From: Denitrobacterium detoxificans
Lineage (GTDB): Bacteria > Actinomycetota > Coriobacteriia > Coriobacteriales > Eggerthellaceae
DNA: 64,000 bases
Direction: 5' to 3'
Assembly (NCBI RefSeq): GCF_001643775.1
Contig: NZ_CP011402.1
Coordinates: 976,001-1,040,000 of the forward strand
The notes under the pieces are model-generated. The model searched no databases, was not told the DNA's origin, and saw nothing but the letters and a program-made list of their open reading frames with translations. How positions within the stretch are numbered: position 1 is the first letter of the stretch; each line of letters starts with the position of its first letter. The position numbers were made by a program, and so were the translations under genes. Positions 21,740-30,636 of the stretch are shown piece after piece.

Positions 21740-24565
21740 ATGGGATTGTTTTCCAAGATTCTCACGATGGGCGAGGGACGCCAGCTCAAGAAGTACCAGG
21801 CTGTCGTCGATCGTATTAACTCCCTCGAAACCGAAATGGAAGCGCGTAGCGATGAAGAGCTCCGCGCCCTCACGTTCGAATTCCGCCAGCGCATACAGAA
21901 TGGCGAAAGCGAAAACGAACTGCTTCCCCAGGCCTTTGCCTGCGTAAGGGAAGCATCCAAGCGCACGCTGGGGCTGCGTCACTTCGACGTGCAGCTCATC
22001 GGCGGCATGGCGTTGAACGATGGCCAGATCGCCGAGATGAAAACAGGTGAAGGCAAGACGCTCGTCTCCACGCTCGCCGGTTACCTGAATGCCCTGGGCG
22101 GCAACAACGTTCACATCGTCACGGTCAACGACTATCTGGCCAAGCGCGACAGCGAGTGGATGGGCCGCGTCTATCGCTTCCTGGGCATGGAAGTGGGCCT
22201 CATTCAGAATGGCATGCGCCCCGAAGGCAAGATTCCTGCCTACAAGGCCGACGTCACGTATGGCACGAACTCCGAATTCGGCTTCGACTACCTGCGTGAC
22301 AACATGGTCACGCGTGCCGATAGGCGCGTGCAGCGTGGCCATCATTTCGCGGTCGTCGACGAGGTCGACTCCATTCTCATCGACGAAGCGCGTACGCCGC
22401 TCATCATCTCGGGCGCGGGTAGCCAGGCTGCCGATACGTATCGCAAGTTCGCGCGTGTCATGCCCGGTCTGCGCGAGGGCGAGGACTTCGAGATGGACGA
22501 GGCGAAGCGCACCATCACCGCTACGGAAAGCGGCTTGGTGAAGATCGAGAATCGTCTGGGCATCGAAGATCTGTACAACGATCCCTCTGGTCTGCTTGCA
22601 AATCATCTGCAGCAGGCTCTGAAGGCTCAGTTCCTTTTCCATCGCGACAAGGATTACGTGGTCGCCAACGGCGAGGTGAAGATCGTCGACGAGTTCACGG
22701 GTCGTATCATGGAAGGCCGTCGCTGGTCGGAAGGCCTGCATCAGGCTATCGAGGCCAAGGAAGGCGTGCTGGTAAAGGAAGAGAACCAGACGCTTGCCAC
22801 CATTACGCTGCAGAACTACTTCCGCCTGTACGAAAAGCTCTCGGGCATGACGGGTACCGCCATGACCGAGGATTCCGAGTTCAGGGAGATTTATAAGCTG
22901 CCGGTCATGGCTATTCCGCCGAACAAGCCGGTTGCCCGTAAAGACGAAAACGACCTGATCTACCGCACCATCGATGCCAAGTTCAATGCCGTGGCCGACG
23001 ATATTCAGCGTCGTCATGATGCGGGCCAGCCTTGCCTGATTGGTACGGTGTCCATCGAGAATTCCGAGCGTCTCTCGCGCCTTCTCGACAAGCGCGGCAT
23101 CGTTCACGAAACGCTGAATGCGAAGAACCACGAGCGCGAAGCTCATATCATTGCCCAGGCTGGTCGCGTTGGTGCCGTTACCATCGCTACGAACATGGCT
23201 GGTCGTGGTACCGACATCCTGCTTGGTGGCAATCCCGAAGTGCTCATGGAAGACGTGCTGCGCGGTAGGGGGCTCAACCCCGACTTGGAACCTGGCACGG
23301 AAGTCGAGGAAGGCGAGATGCCCGCAGCCTCCGAAGAGCAGCGCGCCCTAGCGCTGAAGGAGGCCAAGGCCATCACCAGTGCCGAGCACGACAAGGTGCT
23401 CGCTGCGGGTGGCCTTTGCGTTATCGGCACCGAACGCCATGAGAGCCGTCGAATCGACAATCAGCTGCGCGGTCGTGCTGGCCGTCAGGGCGATCCGGGT
23501 TCCACGCAGTTCTATCTCTCTCTGGAAGACGATCTGATGCGCCTGTTCGGTGGCGACCGCATGGACAAGATCGGCGCCATGATGGAGCGCACCGAGATGC
23601 CTGAGGACATGCCCATCCAGGCGTCCATGGTATCCAAGGCCATCGAGAACGCCCAGCGCCAGGTCGAGACGATGAACTTTGCCGCACGTAAGAACGTGCT
23701 GGAATACGACGACGTCATGAACCTGCAGCGCAAGGCCATCTACGAGGAGCGCAATGCCATCCTTGACGGCAAGGACGTCTCCGAGCGCGTTCCCGAAATC
23801 ATGCGCGATTGCGTAGAACCCGTCGTTCAGGAGAACTGCCCCGACCGTTCGCCCAGCGACGACTGGGATATGCATTCCGTCGACGTGTGGGTTCAGAACA
23901 TGGATGGCGTGCCGTTTTCCGTGGAATCCGTCGATCACGAAGACGACCCCGAGATCGTAGCCGACGCCATCGTCGACGAATTCACCCGCGTCTATGAGGA
24001 AAAGCATGCGCTTTTGGGCGACGAGGTCATGAAGGGCCTCGAGGCCAACATCATGCTTCGCATCATTGACACCCGCTGGATGGAGCATCTGTCGAACATG
24101 GATTACCTGCGCACGGGCATTGGCCTGCGTGCGTTTGGCCAGCGCGATCCGCTCGTCGAGTACAAGAACGAGGCGCATCGCGCATTTGGCGAGATGACGA
24201 GCGGTATGTACGAGGCGTTCCTGCGCACCATCCTGCGTCTGCAGATCGCCAAGAAGGCCGCTCCCAGCGTGCCCGAGCAGGCTGATCCGCTGCGGGGCAA
24301 GATCAGCTACTCCTCGCCCCAGCAGACACTCGACGATTCCTCGCGCAGTACGGCTCAGCGCGTGCAGCAGGCGGCCGCAGCTGCGCAAACGTCGGCGCCC
24401 GTGCCCACCGCCGTTCCCAAGCCCGCCGCTACGGCCAAGCCGTCCACCTTCGTGAAGGACAAGGACGATCCCTACGCCAACGTGGGTCGCAACGACCTGT
24501 GCCCCTGCGGCAGCGGCAAGAAGTTCAAAAAGTGCCACGGCCGTCCGGGCATGCTCGACAACTAG
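21740..24565 (+). CDS. secA: Preprotein translocase ATPase SecA
   Basis: The 941-aa protein shows Walker A MKTGEGKTLVSTL, DEVDSILIDEARTPL (DEAD-like motif II), the TNMAGRGTDILLGGNPE helicase motif and the RGRAGRQGDPGSTQFYLSLED motif. It ends with the zinc-binding SEC-C tail CPCGSGKKFKKCHG. SecA drives unfolded preproteins through SecYEG at the membrane. Length and order are canonical. A loose promoter (TAGAGT near 21683) lies upstream. The following prfB is separated by a strong hairpin. Confidence 0.98.
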   Translation: MGLFSKILTMGEGRQLKKYQAVVDRINSLETEMEARSDEELRALTFEFRQRIQNGESENELLPQAFACVREASKRTLGLRHFDVQLIGGMALNDGQIAEMKTGEGKTLVSTLAGYLNALGGNNVHIVTVNDYLAKRDSEWMGRVYRFLGMEVGLIQNGMRPEGKIPAYKADVTYGTNSEFGFDYLRDNMVTRADRRVQRGHHFAVVDEVDSILIDEARTPLIISGAGSQAADTYRKFARVMPGLREGEDFEMDEAKRTITATESGLVKIENRLGIEDLYNDPSGLLANHLQQALKAQFLFHRDKDYVVANGEVKIVDEFTGRIMEGRRWSEGLHQAIEAKEGVLVKEENQTLATITLQNYFRLYEKLSGMTGTAMTEDSEFREIYKLPVMAIPPNKPVARKDENDLIYRTIDAKFNAVADDIQRRHDAGQPCLIGTVSIENSERLSRLLDKRGIVHETLNAKNHEREAHIIAQAGRVGAVTIATNMAGRGTDILLGGNPEVLMEDVLRGRGLNPDLEPGTEVEEGEMPAASEEQRALALKEAKAITSAEHDKVLAAGGLCVIGTERHESRRIDNQLRGRAGRQGDPGSTQFYLSLEDDLMRLFGGDRMDKIGAMMERTEMPEDMPIQASMVSKAIENAQRQVETMNFAARKNVLEYDDVMNLQRKAIYEERNAILDGKDVSERVPEIMRDCVEPVVQENCPDRSPSDDWDMHSVDVWVQNMDGVPFSVESVDHEDDPEIVADAIVDEFTRVYEEKHALLGDEVMKGLEANIMLRIIDTRWMEHLSNMDYLRTGIGLRAFGQRDPLVEYKNEAHRAFGEMTSGMYEAFLRTILRLQIAKKAAPSVPEQADPLRGKISYSSPQQTLDDSSRSTAQRVQQAAAAAQTSAPVPTAVPKPAATAKPSTFVKDKDDPYANVGRNDLCPCGSGKKFKKCHGRPGMLDN

Positions 24566-24573
24566 GCATCACA

Positions 24574-24599
24574 GCGCGTTCGCCTTTTGGCGAACGCGC
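24574..24599. terminator. Perfect GC hairpin between secA and prfB
   Basis: GCGCGTTCGCC and GGCGAACGCGC form an 11-bp perfect stem with a TTTT loop, 8 bases after the secA stop and 14 bases before the prfB start. There is no U tail. It can act as a terminator or mRNA stabiliser for secA, or restrict ribosome access to prfB, whose ribosome binding site lies just after it. Confidence 0.55.
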
Positions 24600-24613
24600 G
24601 CATTAGGAAGACA

Positions 24614-25702
24614 GTGACAGATCTGAAAGACATACAAGAACTATCTCGCAGGCTCGAAGCCGCCCGCGAGTACCTGCACATTCAGGAGGCGACCGAACGC
24701 CTGGTAGAGCTCGATAAGGAATGCTCCAAGCCCGATTTCTGGAACGATTCCGATCGAGCGCAGGCCATTTCCAAGCAGGCGAGCGATACGCGTTCCACTA
24801 TCCAGGCATTCAACACGGCTTGTAGCGTGCTCGAAGACATTCGCACGGCATGCGACCTTGCCGACGAAGACCCCGATTTCGCGGAAGAGGCCGAGGCCGC
24901 GCGCAATCGCCTCGTTGCCATGCTCGATCAGTTCGAAATCGAGTCGTGGTTCGATGGGCGCTTCGACGAGGGTTCCTGCATTGTGACCGTCAACCCCGGT
25001 TCCGGTGGTCTCGAGGCCCAGGACTGGACGGAAATGCTCTTCAACATGTACTCGCGTTACGCCGAGGAGAAGGGGTGGGATGTCAAGGTGCTCGACGCCC
25101 AGCCAGGCGAAGTCATCGGCATCGAGCGCGCCAGCTTTCAGGTCGACGGTCGTTTCGCCTACGGCATGCTGCGCAGCGAAATCGGCGTGCATCGTCTGGT
25201 GCGCATTTCGCCTACCGACGACAAGAAGCGACGTCACACCACGTTCGCCAGCGTAGAGGTCATGCCCGTTCTTCCCGACGACATCGAGGTCGACCTCAAT
25301 CCGGCCGACGTTCGCGTCGACGTGTACCGCTCAAGCGGTCCGGGCGGGCAGTGCGTGAACACCACCGACTCTGCCGTGCGCCTCACGCATATGCCTACGG
25401 GCCTGGTCGTTACGTGTCAGAACCAGAAATCCCAGCTTCAGAACAAGGACGCGGCATTCCGCGTGCTGAAGGCGAAGCTCTACGAATTGGAAGAGCGCAA
25501 GCGGCAGCAGGAGATTGCCGAATTGCGCGGCGAAAAAATGGAGAATTCCTTCGGAAGCCAAATACGCAATTATGTGCTCTACCCTTATCAGTTGGTTAAA
25601 GATCTGCGCAGTGGCGTCGAGACGGGCAACGTCGACGCGGTGCTGGGTGGGGAACTCGAGGAATTCGTCATCGGCTATCACCGTTGGCGTGTTTCCCAAT
25701 AG
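24614..25702 (+). CDS. prfB: Peptide chain release factor 2, variant SPT tripeptide
   Basis: The 362-aa protein has the catalytic GGQ motif in RSSGPGGQCVN and the RF2-type C-terminus. The stop-reading tripeptide, normally Ser-Pro-Phe in RF2, reads Ser-Pro-Thr here (VRISPTDDKKRRHTTF). No programmed frameshift is present: the frame is continuous from GTG 24614, where the N-terminus aligns directly. A TTG at 24587 lies in the hairpin and is rejected. RF2 normally reads UAA and UGA. The changed residue fits the near-absence of UGA stops in this window. Confidence 0.93.
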   Translation: MTDLKDIQELSRRLEAAREYLHIQEATERLVELDKECSKPDFWNDSDRAQAISKQASDTRSTIQAFNTACSVLEDIRTACDLADEDPDFAEEAEAARNRLVAMLDQFEIESWFDGRFDEGSCIVTVNPGSGGLEAQDWTEMLFNMYSRYAEEKGWDVKVLDAQPGEVIGIERASFQVDGRFAYGMLRSEIGVHRLVRISPTDDKKRRHTTFASVEVMPVLPDDIEVDLNPADVRVDVYRSSGPGGQCVNTTDSAVRLTHMPTGLVVTCQNQKSQLQNKDAAFRVLKAKLYELEERKRQQEIAELRGEKMENSFGSQIRNYVLYPYQLVKDLRSGVETGNVDAVLGGELEEFVIGYHRWRVSQ

Positions 25703-25713
25703 GAAGGATTAGG

Positions 25714-26532
25714 ATGGACTCAATGGCTTTGCAAGATCGTGCGCGTGCCATGCGCGTCGATATCGTGAAGATGATCGCCGAGGCAGGTAGCGGCCATCCG
25801 GGTGGCTCCCTTTCGTGCATCGACATTCTCACGGCGCTCTACTTCGGTGGCGTCATGAAGCACGATCCGGCGAACCCTGCCGATGATATGCGCGATCGCT
25901 TCATCCTCGCAAAGGGTCACGCCGCCCCGGCTCTCTATGCCGCCTTGGCGCATGCTGGTTATTTCCCTCAGGACGAGCTCATGACGCTCCGCAAGCTCGG
26001 CACGCGTCTGCAGGGCCATCCCGATTGCCATTTGGTTCCGGGTGTTGAAGTGTCCACCGGTTCGCTTGGCCAGGGCCTTTCCGTGGCTGCCGGCCTTGCG
26101 TGTGGTCTGCGCCTGAACAGCAACGATGCCCGCGTCTTCACGGTGCTCGGCGACGGCGAATGCGAAGAGGGCCAGGTATGGGAAGCGGCTATGTTCGCTG
26201 CGCACCAGAAGCTTGGCAACCTCATCGCCATTGTCGACTCCAACGGCCTTCAGATCGATGGTCCCGTTCAGGAAGTCGTGCAGGACGGTTCGCTTGCCGA
26301 CAAGTTCAAGGCGTTTGGCTGGAGCGTATCCGAAGTCGACGGACACGACATCCCCGCGCTCATCGAGCACCTTTCCGCCCTCAAGCAGCAGGGTGGCCAG
26401 GTGCCGCACGCCGTCATTGCCCACACGGTAAAGGGCAAGGGCGTTTCGTTCATGGAAAATCAGGTGGGCTGGCATGGCAAGGCCCCCAATGCAGAGCAGC
26501 TGGCCACCGCACTGGCCGAGCTTCAGGCTTAG
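25714..26532 (+). CDS. Transketolase, N-terminal subunit
   Basis: The 272-aa protein carries the thiamine-diphosphate half: GSGHPGGSLSCIDILTALY and the GDG...N motif (GDGECEEGQVWEAAMFA...IVDSN). Split transketolases are common in Actinobacteria and archaea. AGGAAGG precedes ATG 25714. It is followed 13 bases downstream by the C-terminal subunit, and together they interconvert pentose, triose and hexose phosphates. Cotranscription with prfB is likely, since only 11 bases separate them. Confidence 0.95.
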   Translation: MDSMALQDRARAMRVDIVKMIAEAGSGHPGGSLSCIDILTALYFGGVMKHDPANPADDMRDRFILAKGHAAPALYAALAHAGYFPQDELMTLRKLGTRLQGHPDCHLVPGVEVSTGSLGQGLSVAAGLACGLRLNSNDARVFTVLGDGECEEGQVWEAAMFAAHQKLGNLIAIVDSNGLQIDGPVQEVVQDGSLADKFKAFGWSVSEVDGHDIPALIEHLSALKQQGGQVPHAVIAHTVKGKGVSFMENQVGWHGKAPNAEQLATALAELQA

Positions 26533-26545
26533 AGGAGGCCCAGGC

Positions 26546-27517
26546 ATGGTAGAATTCGCCACTCCCGAACAGGCTCAGGAGAAGAAGGCCACGCGCGCTG
26601 CGTTTGGCGTAACCCTTGCGGAACTCGCTGAAGAGGGCGTGCCCGTCGTTGCCGTAGACGCCGACCTTTCCGGCTCCACCACCACGGCCAAGTTCGCCAA
26701 GGCTTCCGATGACAACGCCAAGCGACTGTTCAACTGCGGCATTGCCGAGCAGAACATGATCGACGTGGCCGCGGGCCTTTCCCTGGCTGGCCAGATTGCC
26801 TTTACCGGTTCGTTCGCCGTTTTCGGCACGGGCCGCGCGTACGACCAGATTCGCAACACGGTTGCCTATTCCGGTCTGAACGTGAAAATTTGCCCCACGC
26901 ATGCGGGCGTTTCCGTTGGTCCCGATGGCGGTAGCCACCAGATGCTGGAAGACGTTGCGCTCATGCGCGAGCTGCCTGGCATGACGGTGCTCGTCCCCGC
27001 CGATTACGAAGCTGCCCGCAGCTCCATCAAACTCGCCGCGAAGACCGATGGCCCCGTGTACGTGCGCATGGGTCGTGCCGCCGTCCCCGCTGTCTACGCT
27101 CCTGGCGTGGAACTTGAAGTTGGCCGCGCATATGTGCTGCGCGAAGGTACCGATGTCACCATCGTTGCCAATGGCGTGGAAATCCGCGAAGCCCTGCTGG
27201 CTGCCGACGAACTTGCCGAACGCGGCATCTCCGCCGAGGTCATCGACGCGTTCTGCGTGAAGCCGCTCGACGAGGAGACCATCCTCGCATCGGCTCGCAA
27301 GACGGGTCGCGTGGTCGTTGCCGAAGAGCATTCCAAGTTCGGAGGCCTGTGCTCGGCCGTTGCGGAAACGCTGGCGCTGAACCATCCCACGCGTTGCGCT
27401 TTCGTGGCCATGAACGACAAATTCGGCAAATCCGGGTCGTTCGAGGAGCTCATGTCGTACTTCGGGCTCGATTCCAAGGCCATTGTTGAAGCTGTGGAGA
27501 GCATCGTGGCAAAATAG
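26546..27517 (+). CDS. Transketolase, C-terminal subunit
   Basis: The 323-aa protein contains the pyrimidine-binding and C-terminal domains of transketolase: FNCGIAEQNMIDVAAGLSLAG supplies the catalytic Glu, and FTGSFAVFGTGRAYDQIRN and PTHAGVSVGPDGGSHQ are diagnostic. GGAGG lies upstream of ATG 26546. It needs the adjacent N-terminal subunit to form a complete enzyme. Confidence 0.95.
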   Translation: MVEFATPEQAQEKKATRAAFGVTLAELAEEGVPVVAVDADLSGSTTTAKFAKASDDNAKRLFNCGIAEQNMIDVAAGLSLAGQIAFTGSFAVFGTGRAYDQIRNTVAYSGLNVKICPTHAGVSVGPDGGSHQMLEDVALMRELPGMTVLVPADYEAARSSIKLAAKTDGPVYVRMGRAAVPAVYAPGVELEVGRAYVLREGTDVTIVANGVEIREALLAADELAERGISAEVIDAFCVKPLDEETILASARKTGRVVVAEEHSKFGGLCSAVAETLALNHPTRCAFVAMNDKFGKSGSFEELMSYFGLDSKAIVEAVESIVAK

Positions 27518-27522
27518 CACCA

Positions 27523-27531
27523 TGCTAGAAT
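27523..27531 (+). promoter_or_regulatory. Extended -10 promoter element before ftsE
   Basis: TGCTAGAAT is an extended -10 box 43 bases before the preferred ftsE start, with no clear -35. It would let ftsEX be transcribed separately from the transketolase genes. Confidence 0.4.
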
Positions 27532-27573
27532 GGCATTGTGTCTCAGTACATCACTATTCGAACGGAGCATTCT

Positions 27574-28416
27574 GTGACAAACGCTAACAACCAAGGGACC
27601 AATACGCCTGGTGCGTATCCCGCGGGTGCGCGTGCGGGTCATGCCAAGCAGATGACGGCCCAGCTGTCTTCCACTCTGCCTGACCTCGACCTCGACAGCA
27701 TGCAGCAGCCTTCGGGCACTCCCGTCGTCACGTTCGACCATGTGACGAAAATCTATCCCGCTCAGCCTAGCAAGCCTGCGCTCTACGATGTGTCTCTGCA
27801 GGTCTACGCCGGCGAATTCGTCTTCCTGGTCGGTCATTCTGGCTCGGGTAAGACCACGCTCACGCGTATGATCATTCGCGAGATCAAGCCTACGGAAGGC
27901 CATATTTACATCGCCGACGAAGACCTTTCCACCATGCGCAATTGGCGCGTGCCGTACCTGCGCCGCAACATCGGCACGGTATTCCAGGACTTCAAGCTGC
28001 TTCCGAACAAGACGGTCTTCGAGAATGTCGCGTTCGCGCTCGAGGTAATCGGCAAGTCGCGCCACGTCATCCGCACGCAGGTGCCCGAGGTTCTGCGCCT
28101 CGTTGGCTTGCAGGACAAGCTCGACAAGCGCCCCGATCAGCTTTCCGGCGGCGAGCAGCAGCGCGTTTCCATCGCGCGTGCCATCGTGAACCGCCCGCCG
28201 CTGCTCATCTGCGACGAGCCTACGGGTAACCTCGACCCGCAAACGTCGCGCGGCATCATGGATCTTCTGGAACGCATTAACCGTACCGGCACCACGGTGC
28301 TCGTTGCAACGCACGACCGCGAAATGGTCGATAACATGCGTCGTCGCGTTATCGCGCTCGACAAGGGTCATCTCACGCGCGACCAGGACAGGGGGGTGTA
28401 CGGTTTCGATGTCTAG
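27574..28416 (+). CDS. ftsE: Cell-division ATP-binding protein FtsE
   Basis: An ABC ATPase with Walker A GHSGSGKT, signature LSGGEQQR, Walker [10 protein letters not shown] and the switch His in [21 protein letters not shown] is typical of FtsE. The GTG at 27574 has GGAG at good spacing; a GTG at 27538 has none. Even so the protein has about 50 extra N-terminal residues, low in complexity, before the ABC domain. With FtsX it transmits a division signal to periplasmic peptidoglycan hydrolases. Confidence 0.93.
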   Translation: MTNANNQGTNTPGAYPAGARAGHAKQMTAQLSSTLPDLDLDSMQQPSGTPVVTFDHVTKIYPAQPSKPALYDVSLQVYAGEFVFLVGHSGSGKTTLTRMIIREIKPTEGHIYIADEDLSTMRNWRVPYLRRNIGTVFQDFKLLPNKTVFENVAFALEVIGKSRHVIRTQVPEVLRLVGLQDKLDKRPDQLSGGEQQRVSIARAIVNRPPLLICDEPTGNLDPQTSRGIMDLLERINRTGTTVLVATHDREMVDNMRRRVIALDKGHLTRDQDRGVYGFDV

Positions 28417-29323
28417 TTTGGGCTATTTCTTCTCCGAGTCGCTCAAGGGGTTCGCTCGTAACCTCTCCACGGCGCTCGGTTCCATCGTCACGATTTTTCT
28501 CTCGCTGATGATTATCGGAATCTTCCTCATCGGCGGTTTCGTTGTCGACAACATCGTCAACTCCGTCGAGAGCAAGGTTTCCATCACGGCGTACATCGCC
28601 GACGATGCTTCCGAAAGCGACATCCAATCGCTTCAGAATGAAATCAAGAGCATGAGCGGCGTTTCCACCGTTTCCTTCACCACGAAGGACCAGGCTCTCG
28701 AGAACTTCAAGAACTCCATGACGAGCAATCCCGAAATCGTCGACCAGCTCGATGGCGAGAACCCGCTTCCCGCCTCCATCGAAGTTGAGCTTTCCGAAGC
28801 TCAGCAGGTCGAAGATGTTGCCGACCAGATCTTGAACAACTCTACGTTCCAGAAGATTTGCGACAACACCAGCGATCCCAGCGATTCGCTCAAGTATGGC
28901 CAGAAGACGGTCGAAAAGCTGTTCACGGTTACCAACTACATCCGCTACGTCGGCATTGCCTTGGTTGCCCTGCTCATCTTCATCGCATTCGTGTTCATCA
29001 ACAACACGATTCGTCTTTCCATTCTTGCCCGTCGCAAGGAAATCGCCATCATGCGTCTCGTGGGTGCGTCCAATAACTTCATTCGTGGGCCCTTCCTCAT
29101 GGAAGGCGCACTGCATGCCATCATTGGCGCTGCTCTGGCGGTCGTCGTGCTCGAGTTGCTCCGCAACCTGGCCATGCCTCGCTTCCAGACGGCATTGCCC
29201 TGGCTGCCCATCGACATTGCAGGCTCGTCATTCCTCTTCATTTACGTTATCCTGTTCGTGAGCGGCCTGGTCATCGGCCTGCTCGGTTCGACGCTTGCCA
29301 TGCGTCGTTACCTGAAGGTGTAG
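28409..29323 (+). CDS. ftsX: Cell-division permease-like protein FtsX
   Basis: Start and ftsE stop overlap in ATGTCTAG. The 304-aa protein has one N-terminal helix, an extracytoplasmic domain (about 50-180, beginning with KVSITAYIADDASESDIQS) and three C-terminal helices, the FtsX layout. RRKEIAIMRLVGASNNFIRGPFL is the usual cytoplasmic loop. It anchors FtsE and regulates cell-wall hydrolases at the septum. Confidence 0.94.
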   Translation: MSSLGYFFSESLKGFARNLSTALGSIVTIFLSLMIIGIFLIGGFVVDNIVNSVESKVSITAYIADDASESDIQSLQNEIKSMSGVSTVSFTTKDQALENFKNSMTSNPEIVDQLDGENPLPASIEVELSEAQQVEDVADQILNNSTFQKICDNTSDPSDSLKYGQKTVEKLFTVTNYIRYVGIALVALLIFIAFVFINNTIRLSILARRKEIAIMRLVGASNNFIRGPFLMEGALHAIIGAALAVVVLELLRNLAMPRFQTALPWLPIDIAGSSFLFIYVILFVSGLVIGLLGSTLAMRRYLKV

Positions 29324-29347
29324 TAAAGGAATCGTGGGCTAGCGCTC

Positions 29348-30631
29348 ATGGCGCGCAAGATTACACGCAACGCTAAGAAAAGCATTCGCAAGCGCGATGC
29401 GCACAACATCAGGCTGATCAAAATGCTGGTCAGCCTGTTGTTCGTGGCTGCTGCCTTCCTTGCCGGCTTTGCCCTACGCGGTAACGATGTCGTGGTCGAC
29501 CGCTTGGGTCTCGACGATTCCTCTGCCGATAGCTCCCAGAATCCCGGTCTTACCGTATCGGGCAACACATACGATTCGCTTTCCGCGCGCGTAGCGGAGA
29601 TTCAGGGCATCCTTAGTTCCGAAAGCCTCGATACGTATAGTCTCGATACGGCTACGGAAAACGTGCTCAAGGCGCTTGCCGATTCTACCGATGATTCCTA
29701 TCTGCGTTATTACGACGAACCGCACTACTCTGCGTACCTAAAGGAGATGTCTGCCACCTACGCAGGTGTTGGCATTCTCTTCGCTGAGAGCGACGGCCAG
29801 GCGTATGCGGTCGATATTTTCTCGGGTTCCGAAGCCGAGGCTGCCGGCGTGCAGACGGGGGATTTCGTCGTCGCTATCGATGGCGATCGTGGCACCGATG
29901 GTTGGACGGCTGCCGAGGTCGTGAAGCAGGTTTCCCGTGATAGGGGCAGTTCGGTCGTTCTTACGTTCCGTCGTCCCGCATCGCTCGACGCCGAAGGCGG
30001 CGACGAATTCACGGTCACGCTTACGTGCAGTGATTATTCCGAGCCCAATGTAACTACCGAGCTCGTCGACGGCGTTGGCTACATCAAGCTTGCCCAGATC
30101 ACGCAGAATGCCGATACGCTCGTGGAAACCGCCGTCAACTCCCTTGCTGCCGAAGGTGCGAAGAGCTTCGTGCTCGATTTGCGGGACAATCCCGGCGGTT
30201 ATCTGACGCAGGCCGTCGACATCGCTTCGCTGTTCGTTGGTAGTGGCACGATCGTGAATATCCAGACGAAGGCATCTACTTCTACGCGCACCGCAACCGG
30301 TTCCGTAGCAACGACGCTGCCCTTAGTTGTCCTGGTGAACGGTAATACCGCGTCTACGTCCGAGGTTATCGCCGGTGCCCTGCAAGATACCGACAGGGCG
30401 GTTATCGTGGGCGAGCGTACCATGGGCAAGGGTTCCGTTCAGTCGGTGGTGGAGCTCTCCTTTGGTGGGGCCCTTCGCTACACCAGCGCCTATTACAGTA
30501 CGCCCAAGGGCTACGCCATCGATTCCAGTGGCATTTCTCCTGACGTCGTTGTAGCCGATAACGCCAGCGAAGACGGTGACGAGCAACTGAACCTGGCACT
30601 TGAAACGGCGCGTTCGCTCGAGACTGTATAA
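29348..30631 (+). CDS. S41-family C-terminal processing peptidase
   Basis: The 427-aa protein has a basic start, one membrane anchor (about 24-43), a PDZ domain (about 130-200, with YAGVGILFAESDGQAY) and an S41 peptidase domain. LDLRDNPGGYLTQAVDIASLF, catalytic Ser in NTASTSEVIAGAL and Lys in TMGKGSVQ are visible. It acts outside the membrane on C-termini of exported proteins. Its place directly after ftsEX is common in Gram-positive bacteria and hints at a cell-wall hydrolase as substrate. Confidence 0.92.
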   Translation: MARKITRNAKKSIRKRDAHNIRLIKMLVSLLFVAAAFLAGFALRGNDVVVDRLGLDDSSADSSQNPGLTVSGNTYDSLSARVAEIQGILSSESLDTYSLDTATENVLKALADSTDDSYLRYYDEPHYSAYLKEMSATYAGVGILFAESDGQAYAVDIFSGSEAEAAGVQTGDFVVAIDGDRGTDGWTAAEVVKQVSRDRGSSVVLTFRRPASLDAEGGDEFTVTLTCSDYSEPNVTTELVDGVGYIKLAQITQNADTLVETAVNSLAAEGAKSFVLDLRDNPGGYLTQAVDIASLFVGSGTIVNIQTKASTSTRTATGSVATTLPLVVLVNGNTASTSEVIAGALQDTDRAVIVGERTMGKGSVQSVVELSFGGALRYTSAYYSTPKGYAIDSSGISPDVVVADNASEDGDEQLNLALETARSLETV

Positions 30632-30636
30632 TTCGC

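Noticed and set aside
24587-24613. Upstream TTG start or programmed frameshift for prfB
   Set aside because: The TTG lies in the hairpin with no ribosome binding site, and the frame has no internal UGA or frameshift signal; GTG 24614 aligns with the family start.
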